The notes beneath the pieces are model-generated. The model searched no databases. It worked only from the letters and a program-made list of their open reading frames with translations, and was not told where the DNA came from. The position numbers and the translations under genes are program-made. Shown piece by piece: positions 22,231-35,576 of a stretch of DNA of 64,000 nucleotides (position 1 is its first letter; every line of letters begins with the position of its first letter). Origin of the DNA: Durusdinium trenchii (lineage: Eukaryota > Sar > Dinophyceae > Suessiales > Symbiodiniaceae); assembly GCA_963970005.1 (NCBI GenBank), contig CAXAMN010003780.1, positions 1,050,856 through 1,114,855 on the forward strand, written 5' to 3'.

Positions 22231-25200
22231 CAGGACTTCGAGGCTGCACTGCAAGCAGCCTCTCAGGCCCTGGAGCTCTTCAAAGACCTGGGCGACATCG
22301 AGGGAGCCCCTGGGACGAGACCGACCCGACCACCCGGCGACGCGACGGCTTCGGACCGGAGATGCGTCGTCCTTCCGGTGACAAGCTCGTGCCTTCGCTC
22401 GTGCCGTGTCACCGGGTTTTGCAACTCATCACGAAAGGTAGCTTGAGCTACCTGAGTTCTCCTTGCTTTAGCAAAAATGTATTACAATCAGGAGTTGGGA
22501 TTGTGCATTGAGTTTGGTCCTCTAAGAGTTGATTCTGTTCGTCGGGGGGGGGGGGGGCCCCCCCCCCTGGATCAAATCCCCCCTGCGCCGGTTCACGCCG
22601 TCATGGACTTCTAGCAGGGTTACTTGTGATTGCCTGCTACCTTTCGTTCACCCCCTCCTCTCTCAAGTGCAGCAAATTGGCTGCTAATGCGGCGAGATAT
22701 ATATATATACATATTATATATATATATTATATATATGTTCTGGGGTGGCTGCTGGCACCGACGAACGACCGTCTGACGCAGACGACGTGTCCAGCATTTG
22801 CGTCCATACCAGTCGCCTGCCATGGCTGTCGGCCTGAGACCTGAACTCAGGTGGCTGACTCCTTGCGGGTGGTGGTGGACGCCATGCGTTTGCAGAGCGC
22901 CAAGAAGGACGAGAAGCCAGAGGAGGTGTGCTCGATGGATTGTCCCGAGAAAATGGGGCAATCTTATTACTTTGACTTTCAAGGTTGGTTTCTTGATGTT
23001 TCTGTTTGAACGCATGCCTAATTATACATATATTATATATATTATACATATTGTATCTAGAGATATGGTTTTTGGAATGCCTATATGGTCTACGTTCAAT
23101 CGGTGTTCATCATTCATTTATATAATTCAACCCATATATGCAAATGTGTCCAGTGTTGCACAGTTGTTAGCTCGCCTCGTGTTCATCAGTAGCAAGGTGA
23201 TGTCAGACAGCCATGTTCTTGTAGGTGAAGATCTCGAGCGGAGACAGAATCCCTGTCCAGCTCGCACTTGCCTAGACTAGTGAAGTGTCGATGTCAGAAT
23301 CGCCAATTTGAGCCGCTTAAAGGAGCAGGCCAAAGAGGCCAAACGTCCCAATGTTTTTTCTGGACAATTTGTTGATCCACCAGCGCGTTCCCTTCCCCCT
23401 TCACCTTCAATATAGTTGGGTTTGGTATTGGCTTCTCTGTACAACGCGCAGCATTCGGAAGACTGATGGAACATGATGCGTTACTGCCTTTGGGAGGCAG
23501 CTGCTGGGCAGACAATTGATTTTCCAAAGCCTACACCCACAAAGATAACCCTGGAATCTGAAGCACCAAAGTATTTTCCTTGCTAAGGGTCTGTATACAA
23601 TATATTATATATATGACCGTATATATGACAGTACATATGATACATATATATATATATGAGATATATATATATATGATATATATATTCTTTAGATTCAAAC
23701 AATCTATAAAGTTAGATCCCATGTTTCGAGACTCCAGATTTTAAGCAAAATGGCTGACTGCCCGGGAGGCCTTGAGATTGGCCAGCGAGGAACTGGTGTG
23801 GTTCCGCGAGGAGGGCCACAAGCGTGGCCAGGTGTGGGCGGACGAGCGGAGGACCATCGGCCTCGGAGGCCTCACAGGAACCCGTTTGGAACGCCCAAAA
23901 GTGGTGGGGGGTTGAAAAGCGCAAGGATTCCGTGGCGAGTGTTTGTTTTTTTCTTGAGTGGTAGGTCCTGGGCAACGATAGGTCAGAGAGTCCCTCGTCT
24001 TAGGTGAGGGTGTAATTAGTACTCTAAGTTGCTGTCAAGTGTCACCTTCACCGTCTTCAAAGGCCAGTTACCGGCGGAGCGTCAGAAATCCTCTCGGACC
24101 GTTTTGGGTCCATGTGCATGGCGTCCCAAGTCCATGGGAAGCAACCATTTTTGGTCACACTCCCGGGAATCATGGCAGAAGTGGAGGGCATGGCGGAACG
24201 TTTGCGGAGGCCATGTTCCGAAGGGCAAACCGGTGTTTTTTCAACTTCCATGATGGTTCCAGTGTACATACTGTACATCACTTGCCCCATTGATGACTCC
24301 CCGATGTAAATAACTATAATAACTATTTCATACATGGATGGTCTGGGATTGGTTGAAGGCGTTCCAGGTGTTCCTCAGCTGTGCCGATTTTCTCCAGTCG
24401 AGTTGGAACATGACCCACTCGTGAGGGGGGAACATGTTCTTCTAATGATTCTATTGGGGCCACACCAAGCTAGACCATGCTAGACCACTTTCGTTGAGGG
24501 TCGAACAGACGATGATAGACAGCAACATGACTTGGTCTAGATTCTCGTATCGTGGATTCTCATGTGTTTCTCCTGCTGTGCACCTGTTCAAGCCATTGGG
24601 CGCCCAACAAAAAACGACGGAAGCCAAGACACGGTCGCATCCCCCGCGTCGGTCGCTGCCGCTTGGGCCAGGCCTCCATGCTTTTAGCCCTCGCCAGGGT
24701 GAACAGCAGCGGCCGAAGAGGTAGGGGTGGAGGAGGGATGGAAGCGTCCAAATGACAACACAAGACTGTCTTAGACTGATCAAAGTTGTAAGGAAGTCAT
24801 ACAAAATGACAACAAACATAACTATATAAGTTTAGATCAACATTAGTCAACATTGAAAGATCTTGAAAGGAAGTCATACAAAATTGATCAACATTGACAG
24901 TAACATTGACGTTGTGAAATCATACAGTCCTGATTGTCCTCATTCGATCCAAATTGCTTCTTGCTCTTGCAGAAGAATAGCGGCGATATCCTGCCAGACC
25001 TGGGGCATCCTGTTCTTCCATGGAGTCTCCCCAAGCATTGTGTGGAGACACTCCATGTTGGCCTTTACGACACCCATGGGTTTCTCGCTTCGTCCAGTCG
25101 ATGCCAGGCACCAAGGATAGAGAACAAGGAATCCGACAAGCCAAGGAGGTGCGCCCGGTCGGTGCTCCCACCGGTGTGCTGCTCCTCCGCTCCGGTCGGC

Positions 25201-27914
25201 CTACTCCGGCCGTGGCCGAGACACATCGGCCGTGGCGGCATTCATCAAGGCACCCTCGATGCCAAGTTTTCTCCTTTTGTATCCTTTCGGTAGTGAATTG
25301 TTGTTTTTAATTTTGGTACGGTATAAATTATGGTTGATTAAATTTGTCTCTTCAATTTCTCAGCTCCAAAGCCCAGGTGAACCATCCCAGCCACGTCCCT
25401 GCACAGCCCACCCTGAACCCATCCCTTCCATTACCTGGCTTCTTCCAGGCCGTGAAGATCTACCGTGAGCTCGGGGACAAGGCGATGGAAGGCGTGCCAT
25501 GAAAGCCATTAGCTCGGGGAACGCGCCATGCACAACATGGTGAACTGGAGTGGCCCTGGAGTGGTGAGTCCCAAACCTCTCTCGCGAGACGTTGGTGAAC
25601 TGCAGGTGCCATCATGTTGCAGAATCTTTTTGCCTTATTTTCTTCATCCAATGCGATGTGGCTGTTGATCCACGGGTAATCGGATAACATCCATTGGCTG
25701 AAGCCTAGGACCCGAATCCTCTTGACTGCAGTGCTCATATGTATGTTGAATATGTTGATTGACAAAAAACTGCACTACACCTTAAGTCTTGAAGCATTTT
25801 GCAGCTGGTCTTGGTCACCGGGTGGAAACATCAAGACAGCGGTGCTTGACTATGTGAGATGGTTCATCAGTCAGCTACTTCCAGTTGTGCCATCTCTTGT
25901 ATATTTGAACTCATTGTGGGTCGTGGAGGATAGGGGCCACCTAAAAATGTGGGACATGTTCAAGAAGGATTGTGTTGATTATGCAAGGGCTTTGTGAGGT
26001 AAATCATGTTATAGAATGACATAGACATGTGTCAAGCTTTTTGTTGCCGCGGTCCTTTGATGAAACCTAGAGCATGAAACCTCGGCATTTGTCTTGAAAA
26101 TTGTGAATTGAACGGGTCGAGTTGTTGTAGAAGTTTTGGACCTCGCCAGTTTACAGCCCCCATGTGAGGTCGGAGGCTGTGTTGAGGGAGGTTATATTTT
26201 TTGGGTTGTTGGAGCGCTCGAAAAGGAGCCGTGCTGATGGCTTTGGTCGACTTGTACTGCTATGTTCGTGGCCCCGGCGGGTGCAGCATTGTATTTATAC
26301 ACGGGGGTAGCGGGTGGAGCCTGGTTTTGAAACAGCGAAGCTGGGAATGTGTAGTGGTTAATGCGTGCTAAGTGCTACATGAACGCTTCTGACGCTTCGG
26401 TTGCATGGTGCAGCAACTGGTCGGTTGAGATGTCGCAAAACTTATTTATATATTTATATAATCATATATACATATATATGACCAGCAACGCTATGATTCC
26501 AGCGTCGCAGCGTATCCCACTGACCGCCGACTTCATTCTGTTCCCAGGTCAAGTCCTTCCAAGAAGCGATTGGCGCCGCGAACAAGGCGAGTCAGCACAC
26601 CATCGTATAACGGTTTTGTAGTGGTAGGTCTTAAGATGTCTTAAGTCTTAAGCCAGGTTCCTGTTGCTTTGGGTTTTGCTCCAGAGAAATGTGCAACCAC
26701 TTGAAATGCTTCCTTACGTCGACCAGCCCCTCTTGAACACTAAAAACCATAGGGGGTCAATTGGTTCAATATGATTTACATCATATGCACATCATATATA
26801 TATACTTTATATATAATGATTCCCCAAAACAAAACGTTCAACCAGAGTTCTTCTTTGTAGGACCTCCAGGGCCGCCCGTCGGCCACCGGTCGGTCGCTGA
26901 CGAGGCGCTGGTGATCTTCGAAGACTTGGGCGACTCCCGGAGCGAGGCACGTGCCACGCACCTCTTGGCCGAGGCGTGCCACGCGGGAGGAAGGTCAGAG
27001 TCATCTACCGGCCATTGAAGGTCAGGGTAAAATTGGATCGTTATGGTCTATAATACCAATTAGATTACTGTCTTGTAATAAGTATTGTAGATGAAGTAGG
27101 CCTCTTGATGATATGACTAACAAGACTTCCCCCGGTGATGACTTGTAAAACCTCTGACATTTGCTGCTTGGCCAGCATCATTTCTCCTGGAACTCGAGTT
27201 CCGGTCTTGGTGCGAGGCAGATCTGTTTTCGTTGCCAGGCCCGGTTTGGGAATCGACAAATGGAGGGTGGAGCCCAGGCGCGGTGTGCGGTGTGTGGTGA
27301 TGTCGGATGTGGATGTGGGTGGTGATGTCGGATCCAACGACAAAACCAACATGTTGAAAACACATTGGAACAGCTTCCTGGAATCCAAAGCACGGCAAGA
27401 AAACCGCCTTTCCCAAAGAACTGGCCATGAATTTCAGTTGCCCTGTTCCAAACAACACGCCCAATCCACAGTACAACACGTTTACATGTAATTGTTTCAC
27501 ACGACTTAAGGCACCAACAACATCCAACAACAAGGTTGTTTTCATAGACTACTTTGGCAACCTATGCCATGTGTTTTACCATGTTTTACCGTTTGGACAA
27601 TGCATGGTGTTGCAAAACAAATGGCTTTGCTTTCCTCAACTCTCGAGTGCATTTTATGGCCCAATAGATCGAAATCCCTTAAGCCCAAGGGATCGGAAGC
27701 CGTCTCTATCTATTTGGGGACCACTATCCTCAAAGAAGGCAAGTTCCTCAAACATGGACCCCCTGACCTCACCTTCCTCAGCTTTAGCTCACGCATGCTC
27801 TCGCTCAGCTCACGCTGCGTGATGAGACGGATCGATCCCAGGCGGCGGAGGATGCCATTGCCCTTTGGCAGGAGCTCGGGATGAAGCGCCAAGAGGCAGA
27901 CCGGGCGGAAGAAT
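22231..27914 (+). CDS. TPR-like repeat protein, multi-exon (partial model)
   Basis: Short plus-strand exon candidates share the helix-turn-helix pattern of tetratricopeptide-like repeats in the form EAL..F.ELGDK..EA. Seen at 22231-22310 (AALQAASQALELFKDLGD), about 22849-22960 (VADSLRVVVDAMRLQ), 23752-23870 (EALRLASEELVWFREEGHK), 25449-25502 (AVKIYRELGDKAMEG), about 26548-26610 (SFQEAIGAANKAS), 26893-27000 (EALVIFEDLGDSRSEARA) and 27842-27916 (AAEDAIALWQELGMKRQEA, then a stop). Several begin right after an AG acceptor. TPR modules mediate protein-protein contacts, and such ELGDK-type TPR genes are numerous in dinoflagellates. Start, exon ends and true number of exons are not resolved, and missing exons or pseudogenisation are possible. 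Confidence 0.5.
22431..22647. repeat. dispersed repeat, copy 1, with 12-bp inverted ends and G14C10 core
   Basis: Bounded by ACGAAAGGTAGC (22431-22442) and its exact reverse complement GCTACCTTTCGT (22636-22647). Inside are a small palindrome GGTAGCTTGAGCTACC at the left end, the word TTGCTTTAGCAAAAATGTATT, and a G14C10 run (22544-22567). A second, diverged copy with the same landmarks is at 35398-36738. It sits inside the TPR-like gene, presumably in an intron. Confidence 0.7.
22698..22738. repeat. (TA)n-rich microsatellite
   Basis: Interrupted TA dinucleotide run. Similar runs occur at 23614-23690, 26464-26480, 26790-26818, 34276-34300 and 58180-58204. Confidence 0.85.
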
Positions 27915-29910
27915 AGGAGTGTACGCGGTACGGGAGGAGAGAGAGAGAGAGAGAAAAAGGAATGACTCATGACTAGAACGAGAAGGAACTATAGATAGAA
28001 GCAGAGGAGATCATGAGATCATGAGACTGAGAAGAATGCGAGCAGCCCTTTTTTTGCCCTTGTGATCATAAGTGGTGCGCATGGATGGGCAGCGAAGTTC
28101 AACTGAGGATGAGAAGACCTTTTGTTGGAAGACCCAGTTTCTCGTTCTTCTTTTTGTTGCTCTTGATAAGCAGTTGCGTGGATTCCTAAGCTCGAGGCCA
28201 TCGAGCTTCTCACCGTGGCTCAATGGCGTGTCGAGGAGGACGGAGGTGGCCGGGGACCAGGAAGGAGGCTTTGTCGAGGAGAATGGACCGGTCACCGTCC
28301 AAGGCCCCCCTCTAGAATATCTATGAATATCTAGGAATTCGGAATACTGGAATAGATGGAAATGCAATGATGAGCATAGTTTCCCTCCAGACAAATCATA
28401 TAGGCCATACGCAGAATCATTGCAGAAGAGACAGGCACCTTGTGAAGTGCAGCAAGCCAGCGCTACCTTAGATGAGGTTTGGCTTGCATCTACAGTAGCC
28501 CAAGGAACCTGTTCTGAGGAATTTGGTTGGAATTTGGTTTATGCTGGGGGTTGACGCTTCCATTGCATGCCTGCCAATTGCCATTCTGTCAGGAGCATTC
28601 CATCCTAGTGCTAGCCCACATCATTGTGGGCAGACACACGCAGACACGGGTGCCTTTTTGTCCACGGATGGCCACCAAATCCATCGATGCCATAGAGGGA
28701 GAAGGGAAAGTCGGGCACGCCTTTGCCCAGGGAGGCGAATTCCGAGCTTCCAAAGATGAACGAACATGCCACGGTGCTATCACGGTACAAGGTAAGCTAT
28801 CATGGTGCCAAGACACCACGGTGTGGGAATGGACACACCTGACACACCCTTAAAAAAAGAAAACATACAAAACAGCAAATATAATTCTATCAACTATGAA
28901 TCACTACCTCTCAAATACTGGACTGCTGCGGTCTTTGTGGAAAAAACAGAGGGAACTGCCTCTGTCTCCGGACCGGGTCTTCGACATCGCTTAGAACACA
29001 CCGCCGATCGGCCGCAACTCGGAGCTGGAAGGTGGCGCAGAGGAGTTGGCAACATTGGATTTGGGTACAGATGGGTACTGGGGCTCTAGAGATGTTTTAA
29101 AATGTATTGAAAAAATAAGTGCACTACTAAACACGTCATAAAACAGGAGCCTGCAAGACATCAACGCACTACTGGTAGCTGACAGCAGCTGACAAGTACA
29201 TAGGTCCAGGTGGAAATAGCTCTATTCGCTCTAGACTGACCGGAAGAAGACGGAGGCGTCACATAGTTTCTTCCTTCTATAGCGGCCACGCAAACAAAGA
29301 CAAGTCAGTCCTTTCGCCATGCCCTTTAAGTGACACATGCTCGAGATGGAATGAGACAGTACAGTTATATAATATACTAATATATAGTCATAGTGCCCGG
29401 TGCCCTCCGCCCTCCTCAGTCCATTCTGACAAGCAAACTTACAACTTCTCCATTACAAGCACATTTTTCCCCAGCCCTGTGTAAAGGTGGCCCGTCTTGT
29501 TTCTACACCTTAATACTGCGGCAAGTCGGCGCGGTCTCGCCATGGGTCGATGCGTGGTTTGATCCGGATGAAGGAGGCGGGTGATTCAGGGGGCGCCCCA
29601 TGGATGAAGGAGGCGAAAGCAACTGCTTTGGCGGTTTTTTGGGTTGGTGGGTTGCGACTGACAAGATGTTATATATGATTCTACTGCTACGCTTATGCTA
29701 CTCTTCATTGAAATGTTGTCAATAATCAATGATCACCTACACGATAAGCTTAGAATTTGACTATATGGTAAGAATGAGTCACCCTGCAACAATCTCGACT
29801 AACGCAGTCACCATATATTGCAAAGCCCCCTTTGTTGATCAGCCGTTGGGAAGATTCAGCGATATGTCAGCGTTCTTTTGCTCAAGCCGAAGGCGTAGAA
29901 GGGCGGCGCC
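27915..29910. other. intergenic or intronic, no confident gene
   Basis: A GA run at 27940-27957 and two GC-rich patches (28180-28290 and 28650-28760) that might be further exons of the upstream TPR-like gene, but their frames do not show the repeat clearly. Otherwise AT-rich and without recognisable features. Confidence 0.4.
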
Positions 29911-30177
29911 ATGGGAGGATTGAAAAGTCACTTCTTGGGGCTCTTTTTATCCTTGCTGTGTTGGGAGTTGGTGGATGTCGCAAGCGCCGGCAACGCGGCT
30001 TGCTGCGACTGCGTCAAATTGGAGAGCAACACCTGCAAGGATGGGGCAAGCAAGCACAGGCGCCAGAGGTCCTTTTGTACAGAGCAGACTACCGAGGGGT
30101 TGTGCCTCACGGCCGGCGGAAGAAGCTGGGTCGGGGCTGGAACTTGCCGTTGGACCTGTGCGAAGGAGGACCTTTGA
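29911..30177 (+). CDS. small secreted cysteine-rich protein (88 aa), hypothetical
   Basis: The frame starts at an ATG in good context (GGCGCCATGGGA). Residues 1-26 look like a signal peptide: two charged or polar residues, a hydrophobic core LGLFLSLLCWELV, then a small-residue site after VASA. The mature part of about 62 residues has eight cysteines (ACCDC cluster, NTC, SFC, GLC, GTC, WTC), an even number that could form four disulfides, and ends at TGA 30175-30177. I recognise no family. It would be secreted or placed on the cell surface or in the endomembrane system. It could also be the first exon of a longer protein. No function is claimed. Confidence 0.45.
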   Translation: MGGLKSHFLGLFLSLLCWELVDVASAGNAACCDCVKLESNTCKDGASKHRRQRSFCTEQTTEGLCLTAGGRSWVGAGTCRWTCAKEDL

Positions 30178-33100
30178 GATTGGGACAGCGGATCACGTTG
30201 TTGCGGAGACTACGCTGGCTTGGGTGTGAGAACACAAACCTGAGCCATGGGAAACGATGTCCAATACACTTTTTGTTGTGTTTCGATGGCCACTGTTTGA
30301 CCACTTTTTAGGGAGGCAGGACTGGCTGCCGGGTGATGTTCCAGTTCACAGAACTGGTCAGGTGAGGCGACGTGTGGGCAGTGTGGGCTGTGGGCGATGA
30401 GTTGGTGGTCATTCCTGGGTCCGAGTCATCCCATGCCAAGTGGCTAGGTCCTAGGTGATACTATAGGTGTTTGGAGCTGATTAGTGGAGCGAATAGACAT
30501 GAACAGAGCCATTCTTGGGGTTTTGTATAGGGGCAGGATTACTCCAATTCGAATGAGGACCTTTTCTGTGGCTTCACTGCTTGGACCTGTTTTCGATGCG
30601 GCACCGGTTTGAGGGTGACCTCGACATACCAAGTGACCAAGTGTTGGAACCTCCAAGATCTGGTGACACCCTGAAACAGGTTGTGGCCTTACTTTTGTGG
30701 CGAAACACGAACGAATCACTAGGGAAAAAGAAGCACGTGAGCAGTGAGCAGCGCCCTTTTGTTGCGAAACCATGCCCAAAGTTTCATGCATTCGAGTCAC
30801 TTCTAGCTGCGTTTGGCTTGCCCGTGTGTGATTGGTGCAAGCCATTGGGGCTCACAGACCTGGGAAGACAGGGCGACACCTTCGCGCGGGGAAGATGAGC
30901 AAGCCAGAGACATGGCAGATACAACACATCATGTTAGTGTGCCTTGACCCCCAACCAAAGGATTCCGTTCTATTTTTTTTTTATCGCGGATGTGTTCTGG
31001 GGCTTTGTAGAAACAGTAGACTCATTTTCCGGCCTCATGTTCCATTGCGTTTGGGAACTGTCATCATCCACTGTTGCCCGGAGAGGCCAGATACCGTCAA
31101 GAATCGTCAAGGTATGATTCTCCCAGCAAGCCTGATGCTTGAACCCAAGTGAGCGAAACGACCCCGAAGCTACGCCGGTACCCCAGACGTCAAGGTCGTC
31201 GACCTGAATCATTCGTGTGCAGGTGTGTGCAGGTGTGCAGGTGCTTTTCCGAACTGAGGAGAAGAAGCGTTCACCACTCCATGACACCCCTCCACATTCT
31301 TCCAGTTTCGTCGAGCGTTCCCCCGGCCACTGGCTGGCCGGGTCGACGGTTGGATGGCGGGCTCGCGGTGCCCGGGGGCCGCGGACCAAGGAGATCACGG
31401 TGACCAAAATGTCCAAGGACTGGAAGTGAAGTGTGTCGGCTGTGTGGCTGTGTCCAGCTGGGTACCAAGTTGAAAAAAAGAAGGAACCAGACACAATGAC
31501 CTGACCGACTCAATGACCTGACCTCCCTCTTTCAGCTGCACAGTCAGACCAGCCCCTATAGGGATCCAGTCGCACATTCTCAGGTACGGAGAGCGGGAGA
31601 CACTGTTCTGTAGGTTTGGAGGGTCCAAGTACCTTCTGGGAAGGTACTTGGATCCCCAGGCAGCTTCTTTGGGGTCCTGTCATTGGAATGTTGGACAGTA
31701 AATGAAATGAATGAACATTGGAGGAAGCAACTTACCAACACTGTCAGACAAGCCCAGAGTAGAACACAGCTGCTTTTTCTCCCTCAAGATGATCCAATAC
31801 AAGCGATCCTGATCCCCACATCGCTCCGCCCAAGCTCTTCACTGGATGGGCCAAGGGGAGTCCTGGCCTACGCCAGCGATGAGGATGAAGCGCAGGCAAA
31901 GTACCAAGTCTCCTCATGGGGCACCTGGGGTTGTGAGGCCAGCTGCGCGGACGTCCCGGTGGGAGGATCGATGTGGGGAGGCTTGGGGCGCACCGACCCG
32001 GCTCAAAAGAAGGCTTCCCTAAACGAGAACCTAGGTTTGCAAAAGGACAACAATGCGTGGACCTGTTTTTCTGAAATCCTGAGAACCAGGTTCTGAATTT
32101 CGGACTCACAAAAAAGAAAGGTCCGTTCGGTTCGCTAGGTACTTGCAAAGGATTGTAAAATGGATGGACATTTGCCAATGGGGAGAGACATTCTCACTGA
32201 GTAGTGACTATAATTAGTCCGAACTGGTGGTTCTAACATTGCCCAGTTTGGGGTTCGAAATGCCAGAACTACCCAGCCAGAACTTTCGGTGGAGGATCTA
32301 TTAGGACCTTGAACCTCTACCCTCAGAAGGCACTCCTAAGCAGCGAAAACAGATCCTTCAGCAACTGAACCTCGACCTGTGCAGGTGTCCAAGTTTGATT
32401 GGCAATACTCCGGCACGGAGACCGCTTATGTGTTGGAAGGCCGGTGAACTGCTTCTTCTCATCCGTTGTTTCGGTCTCCGACTCCCCTTCGTCCCCGCTC
32501 GTCTCGAGGAGAGGTCACGGTGACTCCCACGGGGGACTGGAGCAGCTGCAAAGCCACCAAGGCGAGTCGCCGGCGAGAGGCGAACCGTCGAGAGTCGCGT
32601 CCAGTGAAACCGAGAGTCGCGTCCGGTCTTGACGCTTTCAGGCTTCAAGTATGCTTCATAATGTTTTAGCCATATGCTTCGAAATGTGGCCAAAACAGGA
32701 TCGAAATCCGCGCAAGGTTCGCGCAAGCCCGAATGTATGTAGAACTGGACTGGCCATGTCGACTTCTTTGAGCCAGCTGTTCGGCATAGTGTTTGAAAAA
32801 CAGGGAAGCTGCAGTGCAGCAAACACACACACACTGGGAAGGTCGAGAAATGGGTCGCTAGCCCCCTGCCTTGTGGTTTGTAAACTCTCCGCCTGTGACA
32901 GCAGTTTACATACACATACACCCACGAAAACAGGTTTAAAAAAAAACTTATTTGAATAGAACATGTAGTTTTACTGTGTTCGCGCAAGATCCGCGCAAGA
33001 TTCGCCCAAGGCCGGCGCAAGGATAGTTTTCGGATGTTTTCGGGAAAAGGTATTTTGAACAACCCCCAAATGAGGTGGAAGGGGTCACGAGGCCTATCTA

Positions 33101-35397
33101 TGAATGTCTATGAAACTCGTGGGTGACAAGGTGGGGATCTGATTGGTCCATGGTCTTTAGGAGGGGCCTGCAGCCATTCAAGTTACAAGGTAGTCAAGTT
33201 ACAAGTTCAAGTTACAAGGTGGTCCACATGTAGGGGCAATGACTATTGCGACGAAGGAAGATGTAGGTATATAAATATAATTCACTCGAGCCACTGAATC
33301 GACCATTTTGGATTGTCGGGAGCTCCTGTGGCAGCTGAATTCCGTGTGGCATTTGGGGCGCATTGGGGCTCACATTGTTCACATTGTGAAGGTGGTCTTT
33401 GGGGAGGTGGTTCAGAGAGGTTTGAACCATATAACCATTAGCACATTCGAGGCTTCAGGGGAGAATTCGGACAACAGACGGTATTAAGACATCATCTACA
33501 TACGTGCTGGGAGTGCAGGTGTTTAAAATACATTCAGACAGCTCAGTAGCTCGCAAGGTGAGGCAACACTGCATAGATCTAATACAGTAATAGCAGTGTT
33601 GTTTGTGGGCTGGACAACATGTGCTTCTTGATTATAGTGACTTCTCTCAGTCTTTTACTCAAGGGGATGTTCTGCTTGAAGATAATCTTTCAACAAGCCT
33701 ATGAGCCAGGCCTGAGGTGCATGCGTTTGTATGCTGCCCCTTGAGTCCCCGAAAGACTCGTATTTTCGTGTCAAGAACCGACCAGATCGCCGCGTTGCGC
33801 GTGGCGCGTTGCGCGTAGCAAGCGGGCCTGAATGACGTGTCAGATTGAAGCGGGCGACTTGGTGGTGTTCCCGGACGGAATGACCTGTGTGCCGTGGAAA
33901 TATCGCAGGGAAGTGGCGAACTTGCGGGATTTGATGGGATAGAGAATAGTCACTTACCCTAAGACATGGTTGATAGATGTTATATAACATGTTTGTTTAT
34001 ATAAATATAATAGATATTCCGGGTCATTCCATGGGAATGGGTGCCGAAGGGTTCCTCGGTTCCACCAAGAGCCTTGCAGCCAGGCGTTTCGGCAGCCTTG
34101 CTCGGGTTCCGACACATTCGGATGCAACATCCACACAAATAAGAGCCCTCTCCATCAACAGAGATCACATTCCTGGGTCATCAACCAGTCATCAACCATG
34201 TATAAATGGAGGAAAAGTACGTCCGCCATGTCCAGATTTGAGCTTCGGAACATGATTATTGTGCACATGCCTAATATATATATATATATGTATATATCAT
34301 GTTTGTTTGCTGGTTGATGATACTGACTATACAATGACCATGGATGTCCCCCGCCCCCTTTCATACATTTCCTTGACAAACGTATTCTTCGAGAGAGCGG
34401 TTGCCCTCCCTTGCATTCATACATTATTGGCCACGATTTGCCTCACACGTTCCCCATGATTTCCTAACAATTGCTCAACCCAATGGCTTCAGATAATTTG
34501 CGATCAATTTACAACAGGGCTGCTAGAGTTCGGATGGGCCTGCGGCATTGCAGACCCCCCGAGCCATACCAAATTCTCACCAGAAGCTTTGCCGACAACA
34601 CAATTCTGCGATGTCCCCCCGCCGCCTTGAATACATGTCCTTGCTAAAAGGTATGCTTCCTCGGAGTGCTCCTGGGGGGCATATGATTCCTTGAGTGTTC
34701 AAGAAAGAAGGTAACATATACGGGTTAATTTTGGTCCATCTCCCCCCATGCCAAATATACAGCCCCGCCCACCATAAATAACATGAGAACGTGGTTCAGA
34801 ACTGGTTTGTCAGCAGGTGTGCGTAGTCCGTGTTCTCCGGACTTGTCAGATGCTTCCGGACTTCTCGGATTGGAGTGTCACATCGTGTCACTTAAAAGCA
34901 GCTTCCCACGGATGTCCTGCACGATCCCTGATTGTTCATGATGGAATGGTGCTACTGTAGGTACCATTGATATTGGAGGCCATGGCTTTTAGGTTGGAGG
35001 CCATTGCTGTTAGAAACCAAAAAAGACAAGGAAGAAAGGTCTAATATAAAGTCTAGAGTTCCGCATTTGCTTGGGCCGGTTGCCCTAGAGGTGAACCCCA
35101 GTTAGATACCAAGCCCTGCCTCTCAAGGCCAGGAACCGCCATAGGTATGAACACTATATGTGTTGCATAGATTCTGATCTTCTCCTGCGTGTCATGTTGC
35201 TTCGTCTCACGGGCTGTGCAGCGAATTGGCCAGAGACTGAGGTGTGGGACGTCACCAAGCCCATCAAGAAGCACTTCAACTTCTCCTGAGATCTCCTGAG
35301 TAGAGTATGGCGTCGGGTCGTCGAAGTCTTGCGGTGCTTCGGGTGGTCGAAGCCTTTCGGAGGACCCGGCACAGGAGCTTTCTGTGCTTTCCTTTTC
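30178..35397. other. intergenic, no confident gene
   Basis: No exon with recognisable homology. Open patches at 31820-31920 (plus; a GVLAYASDEDEAQAKYQ stretch), 32460-32640 (plus) and 30970-31240 (minus) look mildly protein-like but are unsupported. The 234-codon minus frame at 32358-33062 has no protein-like conservation signals. A (TA)n run lies at 34276-34300. Confidence 0.4.
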
Positions 35398-35576
35398 ACG
35401 AAAGGCAGCGGTTACGCTACCTGAGTTGTCTTTGCTTTAGCAAAAATGTATTGGGGGTGGTGAAGTGGTCCGGTGCATGATTTCGATGGTTTAAGAGTTG
35501 GTTTTAAATGTCGGGCCCCCCCCCATTCGACTCCACCCTGCGCCGCGGAGAATTTGGTAGCGATCTGAGCAGACGC

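Noticed and set aside
32358-33062. 234-codon minus-strand open frame
   Set aside because: Composition and lack of any motif look random; it depends on a non-ATG or poorly placed start and has no exon-like context.
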